Source: Stichopus chloronotus
Taxonomy: Eukaryota; Echinodermata; Holothuroidea; Aspidochirotida; Stichopodidae
DNA: 64,000 nucleotides
Direction of reading: 5' to 3'
Assembly (NCBI GenBank): GCA_021234535.1
Contig: CM037830.1
Span: 19,399,116 to 19,463,115, forward strand
Each line of letters begins with the position of its first letter. Positions within the stretch are counted from its first letter, which is position 1. Under the pieces are notes generated by a model. That model ran no database searches. It saw only the letters and a list, made by a program, of their open reading frames with translations, and was not told where the DNA came from. Positions 1-11,900 of this stretch are shown piece by piece. Both the position numbers and the translations under genes were made by a program.

Positions 1-2995
1 CCTGATACCAGACATGTTAAGGCTGGACTGCTAGCAGTGGATTGCACTTCTGTCAGTGTTCTGTTAGTGGTGTTCATGCAATTAATAAGCAATTTTGAAG
101 CACCCATTACTGAAGTATGAATAAGGCATAAGAAGTATTGCATCAAAAGAAAAGCTGCGGTACTTTTCCTACCCATCATCGAGGTGTCATAAGTCGTGCA
201 TCTTTTAATAGTCAATTATCAATGCTACAGCTTTCTTGTGCTCGACATCCCTTAAAATGATAGCAACATAACATGTGGTTTCATCTTTAAGTTTGTTCCT
301 TCCTTCCCTTGATGTAGACGGTATTAAATAAAAAATATTTACATATATACAATATGCAGAATATAGAAAATGAATCAATATACAAAGGAGGAGGAACCAG
401 AATTAAGTAAAAATGTTGCAAGTCTGGACCCTTACATAAATCTTTGAGAGAAACAAAAGGAAAAAGAGAGAAAATGTTGCAAAATGCAAAAGCAGAAAAC
501 AAATCAGAATGCCATTCATAGCTTGAAGAGTACATTATTTGGAAGAATGATAGGGAACAAAAAAAAACAATAGATTTCACAATTAGGTTGATTCAAGATT
601 CAAAGTGCTTTAGTGAGAGGGATTGTTTCAATTTTTTTCTTAGTACATTAATACCAGAAAAATTCTGGAGACTATTATTTGGAAGGTGCCATAAATGTAC
701 ACCCATTACCCTCTGTTGGGAGTGCGCAAAGAACTTCCATGCGTATTGCTGTCCTAGGTTGTCTTTTTGTCGTGTGTGAGTAGTGCCAGTGCAGTTTACT
801 TTTGTTTGAGTGAAAAACAAAGGAAAGGAAAGGGAAAGGAAGGGTACTGTCAGTGCTGTACTTTGTATGAAAATGCTGGTATTGGTACTGTAAATCACTG
901 AATGTAAGTTTTCTTGCAACTGTGAAAAGAGGTAATGAATGCGCACGATATTGGGGGGGGGGGGGGGCATTAGAAATAATCCTTAAAACTCACTTTTGGA
1001 GAATGCTGAGCTTTTGCAGATGTGCTCCTGCTGAATAACCCCACAAAAGTATACTGCAAACTGGGTGTTGCAATGATAAGAAGGGTCAAGGGTCTGTTTG
1101 ATAGATACAGTAAATAATCCTTCAATGTTGCTATTAGGCCTGCTACTGTTTGTGAGAAATTTCTCTGTGGTGGCCTGGGAAATCTGCTCATTTTACGGTA
1201 AGTGAAGTAATCGTCAACTCCGAGGAATTTGGTGCTATGTAATGGAAGTGGAAAATTGTAGTATCATCAATTTAAAGATTGTAATATTGAGTGTGGCTAA
1301 TTGTTCATTTTGTTAAGATGTAACGATAATCTGCAGTCTTCATCCAGTCAAAGTCGCACCTTCCTTAAATTAGAAAGAGCAGTCATCCCATAATGGAACC
1401 ATGAAATATTCCAATGTTAATAGTGGTAAGGAGAGGATCTTTGCTGTTGATTGTTTAATCTCACAAACTTTGTGCAATCGTTTAGATAGTTTTCAGTCCA
1501 ATTGAGTGAAATACCACGCATACCACGCATGAAATGTTCCTTCAGTAAAATGCTTTGGCCTATTGTATCAAATGCATTAGACAAATCAAATAAATAAAGT
1601 GTATGAGTTTCTGTCTATAAAAGCTACGAGCAACATCATCATCATCGCATTTCAGCGGTGCCAAATAGGTGTCTGAGTGATTCTCTCTGAAGCCATATTG
1701 ACCAGTGAAGATTATGAATTATGCGAATCAATAAATGACCGTAGACGATTTCATGCGAGTCTCTCATACACTCTTGATAAAGGCAATGCTGGTAGCACAC
1801 TTGCAGGCATGTAATTGGATATGTCATTCCCCCGCTCTGATTTAAAAATAGGAATTACCTAACAACAATTTTCAATTCATTCGGAAAGATGCAGAATTCA
1901 AACGATACATTTACAACGTGCGAGAGGGGTGTAGCAATATGACTGATATGGGTGATCCAAAACATCATTTGAGATATTATCAAAACCAGGGGATTTAACT
2001 TTCTGTAAACTGCGAAGTAGTCGTCATGACTTCTTCCTTGCTGAGACGATAAAAATTAATATAATACCAGTGGGACCGTTGTTACGAACAATTTTAGTAG
2101 CTACTGAAGACAAGTAATCATTAAAATATTTTGCAATTGATGTTTGTGATGCTGCCTCCAATTAGAATTAGGATAAACTTGTGTTTGCATTTTTTTTCCC
2201 CTGTTTTTAACACATCTCTTATTTCATTCCAAGCATGTGTACTGTTTGAAATGTTTCTGACATAGGATTCCTTAGACCCTGCGATCAGTCCCTGCCAACA
2301 GTTGGAACATTTCTACATTATCAACGGTAAATTAGTCACATTAAGCTGCGCAGGATGTGCCCTCTCGGTTCAAACTAGCTTTTCCTTCTTTTATAGAGGT
2401 GATATCATCCTTGAATGCTGTTAACTGTTAGCACCATTATAATTTGTGATGTTCACGCTGAGTTAACAGAGAGCCAATATAGGGGGTAATGGTCAAATGT
2501 GTCAGTTTCGAAGATAACAGCCTTTTACCTTAACTGTATGGATGATACAAAATATGTTGTCAATGAGCGTTTCGGATGTACTGTCAACTCTAGCAGGTTT
2601 TTTTCTCGGTGTGGGATAGAAGCTATGTTGTAGTAAAATATTGTCGAACTCATCTCTAGGACTATTAATGTGCCTGTAATTACTTATTCTACATTAAAAT
2701 CCCCTACTGTGAGTCCCAATTTTCTGTCACTTGTTTTCTTGTCTAAAGTTACTAAAAGTCCATGATTGAAACAATGAACTTTTCTTCGAGGAGGATGGTA
2801 AACGATGCCAATGATTATATTTCTCCATTTTGCAAATAATACTTCTAAAAAGATAATTTATAGCGGTGTGGTGACACCTAGATTCTGTTGTATCGAGTAA
2901 CCTGGTTTTTCCATTGAGATACATATTGATTTACTGTGGTAGAACAGTCACAAGTTAACATCATTGTGTGTTTCGTTTGCTTGTCTCTCGTGTAG
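1..2995 (+). other. SLC26 intron (partial)
   Basis: No SLC26 exon was found before 2996, so this is intron running in from the left edge. The right part is the antisense LINE fossil. The left part holds a 15-base G run at 953-967 and otherwise AT-rich sequence in which I see nothing coding. Confidence 0.7.
1380..2890 (-). mobile_element. Decayed non-LTR (LINE) retrotransposon: endonuclease and reverse-transcriptase remnants
   Basis: Translating the minus strand in shifting frames recovers two linked LINE domains. From about 2880 down to 2440 lies apurinic-endonuclease sequence: IIIGIVYRPP, then GDFNVE, then PTPRKKPARVDS followed by ETLIDNIF. From about 2140 down to 1380 lies reverse transcriptase: FNDYLSSVA, KSPGFDNIS, VIPIFKSERGNDISNYMPA, QYGFRENHSDTYLA and FDLSNAFDTIGQSILL. 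These are the standard blocks of Jockey/Rex/CR1-type elements in their proper order. Stops and frameshifts break the frame many times, so the copy is dead. The catalytic YxDD block was not found. It lies in an SLC26 intron, antisense to the gene. Confidence 0.85.
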
Positions 2996-5900
2996 ATCGT
3001 CCTGGCCACGTTAGTGTCGTATTTCATGGACTTAGCCGGGACTTATGGCGTAGATGTCGTGGGAGATGTACCCACTGGGTAAGTTTGAAACAGAGTTGGC
3101 TAACAGCAGATGATTTCATACATAACAAACGTTGTTTTTTGCATCGCGAAGTCGAGTAAGTGGATACTTGAAAGAGTGAGGGGACTATAGGTGGCCAGGT
3201 TCTCAAGCACTCAGTTTGTCTGTGAGTCACAGATCTTTATGCCATTTTCGCTGTTGCATCACAAATATTTATATGACGCCATTTTCAGCTCCCGATGAGG
3301 ACACCTTTAGTGTGAAAAATTGAGAGTCAGATCTAGTAGATCGTAACTACTGGAAGCAGAGAGTCTCTTTCAGGGAGGTTAGGTATTGTGGTGCTTTGGG
3401 TTTAAATAACTACGATCCAAGAAGGGTAGATCAATCTGGTTCGTGGGTATTTACTAAAGGCATGGACATAGATACAGTTAAAAAAAAAAAACACCTGATC
3501 TTAGTTGACTCCAGGTTGGCAGAATGAGAAAGGTTAGTAGGCCAGAATGATTCTGAGAGGTAATCTCAGTGGTTATCAGTGGATACTACTTGACACATGA
3601 TAGATAGAGGTGAGATAGCTGTGTGGTGACATGTAACTTGATCATCAATGTTAAATAGCTAGACCAGAGTGAATTCTGGGATAGTTTTCAAAATGTAAGA
3701 CTGAGAGATGCCTTAGCTTTTGTAGAATAAAACCCGTAGTTAAGTAACTTATGCTAGCATAGTAGTAATACTCAAAAAAGTATGCCAATATATCTCACCA
3801 CCATTTGTACCTCTCAATAGCGTAACATCATACAAATGTTTAGCTGGTGTTTAGTAGAGTGAACCTGTTAAAGTGGTGAAAACTGAATTTGGTGTTAAAG
3901 TAATATCAGCACCTGCAGATACCTATCAGAATATCAGTAAGCTAATACGTGGAGACTGACGGTGAAATGTGAGTACAGAGCATGATTGTTATGGAGCATT
4001 TAGTCAACACTCCTATCAATTACGTTAGGAGTGCCTCATCTAGCCAGCATTGACTCACTGTGCACACAATGTGATTGGTAGGCTTGGACAGGGTACTCTG
4101 TCTCAGTCACAACTCTTGGCCTTAAGTCGCAACTCAACTCAACTCAACTCCAGTTTTCCTTGAGTCAATGACTCCTGTGAAATTTTTAGAACTACAGAAA
4201 TAACTTTGTTTAATATCCTTTTTTTTTGTTTGTTGTTTTTTTGCAAGTTTAATGTATAACCTTAATGTCTAGTACAGCTTTTTTTAATTCTTGTTTCTCA
4301 AGTAGACCTAGCCTATGTATGACAACTTAATAGTAGCAAGATGCTCACCTGTAACCCACCAACACGTGTTTGGGCCCTACATTGTGTATATGATAATTCC
4401 TGCTCAAAATGTAACGTCATATATGTAGGTGGTAGTTATGATGTCATTGAAAGCAATACCGAGTAAAAGGCGTGACTAAGTGGAGAGTCGCGACATTTCA
4501 GGCCTCAACTACTTGACTTAAAAGATATCAGAGTTGTCAAAGCCTAATGATTGGTGGCTGGACTGATCGAGGAATGGCGACTGAAATCTAAAAATAGCTT
4601 TTGGGGTCCTGGGATGTCATTGTGAGACACTTGCATCAAACAGAATTTATTTAATCTCCTATTTTGCAGGCTGCCAAGTCCATCACTCCCGTCCTTTAAG
4701 TACGTGAGGTATCTCATATCAGACGCGTTCGTCATTGCCATCGTTACTTTCTCCATCGCTGTCTCCATGGCGTACATATTCGGGAAGAAGCACAACTACG
4801 AAGTCTTTGCCAATCAGGTGCGAAAAGGGTGTATGTAAACATCGTATCATGCCAAGGGATGACGTCAATTAATTCATGCAAATGAGATGATCGCAACTAT
4901 TGATAACTTGTACCAATCCACCTTCAGTGTGTTAGATGTTTGGTTCTTGTAATTGTAATACCAGCTTTGTCATTACATTCTTGAAACAGACCATGCACAA
5001 ATAATTTTGTTTTAGAGTTGTTGGTATGTTGTTTGATTATCATATCCTTTCAACAAAACCAATCACAGCCTAAACCCCTTTTTTCATAAATCACATTGTA
5101 ACCATGGTTACATGATGGTATTTTAATTGTCATTCTTTCAGTCTATGATACTCCTTTACTTTGAAGTGAAGATTGATTTACCTTCTTTTCATTTTAGGAA
5201 CTTCTCGCTTATGGTGCCTCAAATTTTGTCGGTGGAGTATTCCAGTGCTTTCCAAACACGGCCTCACTCTCTCGGTCTCTGGTTCAAGAGGTGTCCGGTT
5301 GTACTTCACAGGTAAGGTGAAACTATGTGGTATGAAAGAAACAAAATGGGATAAAAAATTACCAAAGGGAAGCGTAAGAAATAATTTGTCATATGGACCT
5401 CTGCTCTTTTCTCATTCATTGTCTCCTTACATGCTAGTAGGGGCCAGGGTGGGGAACATGAGGGGATGGGGGGGGGTTAGAGCAAGGGAGACTGAGGGCA
5501 AGGAGGAGAACGTCAGCTGATATCAGGCGGTCATTGCCTTCCTCACTACCACAAGGAATTTGGAATGACTTAAAGCATCACCATGTATGTGCACACTGAT
5601 CACAAATGTAAACATCAGATGACACATTTTCCCTAAATTTGTAATATACTTGTCTTACCAGAACTGTGGTAGACCCTTTCTTCAGTCTGTACTACACCAC
5701 GGCTGATCGTGAGGCAGACACTTCTTGAGATAAGTGGACCGAGAACTTTGTGTCCTTTTTTATTTACAGCCAGTCTTTCTGGAGTGGCTGGCAACAAGTC
5801 AGCACTTTGCTTTATCTCCTTTCATTGATGTTTTGATCCTGCCCTTCCTCCTGCCTTCTTATACCACCCACCTCTTTAATATCCACCTCATTTTCCCTGT

Positions 5901-8900
5901 CCTACTTGCCTCTCATCTCACCATATCCTCTCTTCCCCATCACCCCACATTTCCTGTTTCCCACCTCACTCTCTCGTCCAGTCTTCTGTTTTGCTGCCTC
6001 TCATCTCACTGAATCTTCTTGTCTCTCCAGATGTTACCTTTCTCTCCCCTTTCCATGATCATCCTCTCTCATTCTCTTTCTAATCTGTCAATCTGCAGAG
6101 TGCCTCATCTGCTGAACGTCAGTGATTACCAAAGTCACCAGTTTAAGAATGTTTCTCATTCCACGGATTTTTCTTTTATTTGTTTTTCTTTTCCAGATTT
6201 CCAGTCTCGTGTCTGCCATTCTTATCCTCATTACTCTTCTTTGGTTAGGTCCTCTATTCCAAACACTACCAAAGGTGAGTTAAAGAGCCTCACATTTCAC
6301 TCAAAAAAGATGGTAATTGCACCCAAGCAGACCATCCAATGATTTAGTTAAATTAATTAAATTTATTTAAAAAAAATAAAACAAAAAAGTAAATTTTAAA
6401 TTTTCTCCATTTAATTTGGGATCTAGAGAATAAGTTTTGCATGGGCATCATCAAGGTGTGCCTGCTCTCGATGTTGGTTCTAAGTGGTGGGATTGTGTGA
6501 ATCCCACTTTTGTCTACTGAATCCTGTAGAAAGATAAATTTTCTGTGGGAAAATGCTGCACAATTTTTTCACAGCCGCGGTAGTGGCTACAGTTATAAAT
6601 GCACACAATAAGTTGCAATATAATCTTTACTAAGTGACAGCCTCCCCCTTGATTTTGGAAATCCCTCCCCAAAATATTTTCTCTAGAGAGGAATTTCCTT
6701 CCCGGGTTATAAAGTCGATAGAGGGAGCACTGCCTGCCCCTGAGCCACGATTCCAGACAGGGGTAGAGAAGATCCCGTGATGGATAAATGTATGTCACAT
6801 GGTTTTAATGTGGTGTGCTGAAGTATGAAAATAAAAGAAACAAAAAATTGATATTTGAAATATTTACTTCATTCCTTGATGTTGCATTCCTCTGTTTGTC
6901 CCCAAGTTAGAAAAAAGAAATGTCAACCTCATATGGGAACATTTTGGTAGGTGCCATTTTCAAAATTTTCATTTGCCTGTTTCAGTCATGCCTGGCAGCC
7001 ATCATCGTCGTAGCTTTGAGGGGTATGTTCCGACAATTTAAGGACCTTAAAATCCTGTGGAAGTATTCTAAAACGGATTTGGTAAGTTGCTGCTTTTCGT
7101 TACCACAGACGTTAAACCACAGAAGAATGATGACTACTGTGTATCACCAAACATCAAAGAAAAACAAGTACAGAGCACCCTCTGTAACCTGCACTGTGTC
7201 TTCTCTTCGTTAAAGATACAGGTGGCCTCCACTTTGCTTTTTCCTTTTTTCATTAGTAGATGTGTTTTCCAAGAGGAAGCCAATCTGAAAAACCCAGCTG
7301 TGACCACAATAACGCAATGTTTAGCCTAAACTTGAAGACTTTCAAACAGTGTATACCGTTTAAATGATCACGGTGTATATTATTTTGTGTAACATATTGC
7401 TGGTATTATCTGGATAGCATCATCACCTATGGTCAGTCAGAACTTGATATTTTTGTTTCTTTTAAGGATTTAACCTTTGCTTTCTAATTTAAGAAGATGA
7501 AAGAGAGCTAGATTTGAAGAATTGAATAATATTGACACAGATACTTAAATGAAAACATTCCATGAGATAAAAACATGTTGAAATCTACAACTGCATGTGG
7601 AGTTTAAAAAATAGCTTTCTACAGTAGCTTTTTTGAAGTTTAGAAAACTTAAAGAAAAAGGGAGTAATAAAGTGAGATTACCAAGGTTCTTGACAAGTAT
7701 GTTAAAGTTGATATTTGTAAAATCAGTTTATTTCCCCTAGCCAGTACTGATGCCATGTACTTCCATCACTTTCTGCATATTTTCCATTTTTCCAGATTAT
7801 ATGGGTTGTCACCTTTTTGGCGGTGGTGACGTTTGGACTAGACATCGGACTCTTGACTGGCGTGGCCTTTGCAATTTTCACAGTCGTGGCACGTACCCAG
7901 AGACCGCCTTGTTTCATCATGGGACGCATTCCAGACACTGATATCTATAAGAACCTCAAGCAGTTTAAAATGGTGCGTAAAGTTCTCTTATATGTTCACT
8001 TGATTGAATCCTGTCCCCTCAATTCCTGGAGACCGAAGGATCTCCTACCAGTAGATATTTAGTGGTTGCATGTTTTGATGACTTGTCCTCCACTGTGCAA
8101 ATATTTCAGCGTTCCTCAAAGCAGCAGTTTATCTAAACAATCCAAACGCATGGGGGCAGTGTGCAAGTTAGCAAATAGCAAAAACACTTAGAAATGGTAC
8201 AGTACAGAGAGTAACTTTTTTGGTAATATTTTCCTAATAAGATTGAAAGTAGTTTGGAAATTTCAATTTTCTTTGTGAACAACTGAATATAGACTGTTTA
8301 ATAGCACTGGAAGTTATGAAATGGTCTCTTGTGTTATTGAAACCATTAATGTCCTTTTTATTGGAGAAACTCTCTCTTGTACTCATTTCCAAATGTGCCT
8401 TTGCATCATGTATTTTGATGAGCACATTTGACTGTGAAAACAAATTTTGTAAAGAGGCCCTCCATTTGTTGAGAAGTCAAAATAAAATGAAAAAGGTTAA
8501 TGCTAGGATCCCCTGTGAGGTTCTTAATTTTAGCAACTGCTTTGGCAGATCATTTCAAAAACTTTTCCCCTTTTTTTTTTATAGATTTTACTTCATGGAA
8601 TGTCTGTTTTAGGAGATGTTTGTGTTTCGGATTATTGTAAAGCTCCTTTTGAAATACAGGTTGAAAATTATAAAATGTAATTGTGTTGTGTGAATGAAAG
8701 AAAGTTTGTGACTGCTTTAAGTGAAATCTTTGAAGTAGACATCTGCTCCATGATCTTCAGAATCTGAGTTCAAATGCCGTTTGGATTTCCCTTCTGGACT
8801 CTGCAAATAAAGTAGGAATTTGGAACTTCTGCATGTAGCACTTGCAAATGTTTGTTTTCCAATAAATGTTGATTTCAGTTCCAAAATGTATGTCGTTTTT

Positions 8901-11900
8901 TTCAACTGTTGACAAACTTGATTGTCTGCACTCTGTGGTGGCTCCCTTAGTCCTTTTTTTTTGAGGTTTTTTCTGACAACTGAAGACATATAGTAGAGTC
9001 TTTTTGAGACTTCCTGTGTTCAGTATCTTGTTCTTAGACAATCAAAAAGAAAGATTAATTGCTTGGCTTCTGCTTCACATTATTTCAGCTTGAGGAGGTG
9101 CCAGGGATTAAAATATTCCGGATTCAGGCCCCGTTTTACTTCAGCAACGCCAGGTACATAAGGGACCTGCTTTACAAGAAGACAGAATTAAACCCACCAA
9201 AGATTCTTATACAACGGAAAAAGATGGAAAAGAGAGCAGCAGCCTCAGCTGAGAAAGCCAAGGAAGCCTACGAACACGAGGTAAACCTTAAAAACTTTGG
9301 AACATTGGTCAAGGGGATTGTTGGTTGCAAAATGACTACTTTTCCTTGAGCAGTGTTCTCCACAGATTTTCAGTGTATGTGTGTGGGTGGGAGGGGTCAT
9401 TCAAAAACTTAATTTGAAAACAGTTGCTCATAAAATTCATCTGAGAGCACTGCAGTCCTGATGAAACCTCAAGGATTTCACATAATATTGGGTGTTGGGG
9501 ACTTAATTGAAAGGTTTCAAAAGTTGAAATTATTGCTGTGAAGAGTCTAGACCAGGTTACACGTCTGTCATTCTTAGATTATCAAATTAAATTCAAGATT
9601 GAAAACGCCTGATCTTTCTACCGTAGCTACAATTCTTCAATACCACATTTAGTGTGATTCAGTGTTGTTCAAGGCAAGATTGTTCAAAATTTCATAGGAG
9701 CTTGCAAAACCTCTGAATATTCCTGTCCCTTTATCTCCATAGTTCATGCATATTCACCCTTCAAACTGTCTTGCCAATCATTGGTTATTTATTTTCATTG
9801 TTTTTCTGTTTGGACATCACAATTTAAAATGCATAAAAGTTTTCCATGTAATACAGCTGTTGCCTATTTCACATTTCACGGATGTTTCAAATCACACAAC
9901 TATTAACAGCTGTCCATTGAAACTGCTTGGTAATTTGCTGCCCAGTAGCAGTGTAACTCTGATCTTAAAATCAAAGACATGACATGCTATTACTGTTTTT
10001 CCTCATTTTTATGCTTTTGCATCAAGCGTCTCATTTGTTTCAGTACATACCACTCTCTTTTTTCTACTTGTTCTTATGAAATATTAACTGATTTCAGTTT
10101 GCACCTCCGAAAAAAGCTGTCAGTCATTTCTTGTTCAACAGTCAGTTGCTTTGTATTCATACTGCATTAAGTTTTGAAGCACTCAGTTTATCTGTTACCA
10201 TGGCAGTGTAGTTGCTGAATATTCATGTACAACATTACCTGCAGAGAGCTACCACTCGGTTGGTTTTTACATCAGTTCAACTGTTCAAGTACTTTGAATT
10301 ATTCAGTTGTTAAAGATTATTTTTACTTCATAAATTAAACACTGATAGTATTTACGGTGCATTGAATTAAAGAAAGTAGTTTCAAATTAAGGAAGGAATT
10401 AATCATTTAATCAGTTATCAGAATATCAGAATTTCGTGGTCATATCTTGAAAAAATTTTGTACATAAGTATTAATTCAGCATTCAAGATTCATTTATTAA
10501 TTTAATATTAGTCTCTTGCCCATTCTTTTACTTGATAAATAATTTCACCAGTTCTTTCCACAGTATCTTTACTTTCGTAAGAGGTAAATTATCAAGAGCA
10601 TCTTATAGAGACAGGCTTTCTCTTAAAATATTTTCATACTGCAACTGTTTGCTTTGTCTTCACAGCCCAAGTCAGTCCATCACGTTAAACTTGTAAGATG
10701 ACGTAGCAATAGACATATTTTTGTGATCCCTTGTGGTCGTCCTCTACTCTTCTTGTTTTTGTTGATGCAAGTAACATTTTTCTCTCCTCGAGACTTTCAA
10801 CTTTTATGAAGTTAAAGATTGTGTTAAACTTGGTATCCAGAAATTCTAATCATGTCTGTCTCTCTTGTGCCCAAAATGTTGTTCTGTGTGACTCGCTGTC
10901 AAATATTTCACGTCGCTCCTTTTCACTTTGTTCTGCAGACAGAGAGCAAAGGGAGGTGCCCCAACGTGGCTGTTAAAGATGATGTTTGCACTTTGCTGTC
11001 ACATGTTGTTTTGATATGAAAGAATTATCTGACACAATTCAATGGGGCGGCCTGTGTTTGAAGGCGATGAGATAGAAATATTACTCTGCATCAACATGAG
11101 GTCCCTCCTGTTTATTAACAACCTTCAGTTCGTACCATAGAAATCGAAGGAATAAAGGCATGTTGATGTCACTTGGCTTGTACTGAGAGCACCCTTCTCC
11201 CATTATATGCATCCAAATTGCCGATGGCACGTAGTACAGATGCCTATCAACCTGAATTATCAGGAAAGTTAAATGTCATGTTTTGCGAAACAGCGATTGC
11301 CAAAACAACTCAGCTAAAACATTGCAAAAAGCAGACAGCGGTGTTCATGGACTTTGACAGTGCAATTTATAAAAGAAATGAAAGCAAAACAAGTTACCTC
11401 ACAACTTAAATCCAATTTCAAGTTTAAAGAACATTGCATACTGGTTCACTTTCCGAGTGAAAACATATATGGCAAATTGCCAATCAATGTCTTACCTCAG
11501 CCTTTTCTTTAACCTCAGTTTCTATGGTTCGAAGGAAATTAGTCTTTCCCTCTTTGCACCTGCATCTACTGTATTCTTTGTGAGTGAAAACCTGGTTTGA
11601 TGTACACAATACCTTTTGATGTAGTAGTATGTAGTATGTGTGCTGAGATCACTCTTCACCAGCTGTATGGTGTTTCTTTATCCTTGGATGTATTACTAAC
11701 ATATATTTATTCACATCCCTGCCTGGACACCTGTCTCCTGTTTTAGAAAGTCACATGCACCCTTTTCCTCTTCTCGTTATCGAATTTGAAGAAAAATATT
11801 GGATGTCCCATCTCATGTATTAAACTGTGCATGTCAGGCAGTGAGGGTCATGTGAAGTGTTCCAGGGTCGAACATATGAACTGTCACACCCATCGTATCT

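Noticed and set aside
588..779. Cys-rich frame (CWECAKNFHAYCC) resembling a zinc finger
   Set aside because: Too short, starts at a non-conserved position in intron sequence, no repeat of the pattern.
5770..6012. Possible additional SLC26 exon after a tttacag acceptor
   Set aside because: The family alignment runs directly from CTSQ (5311) to ISSLVSA (6197). An insert here would break a transmembrane helix, and the frame is low-complexity.
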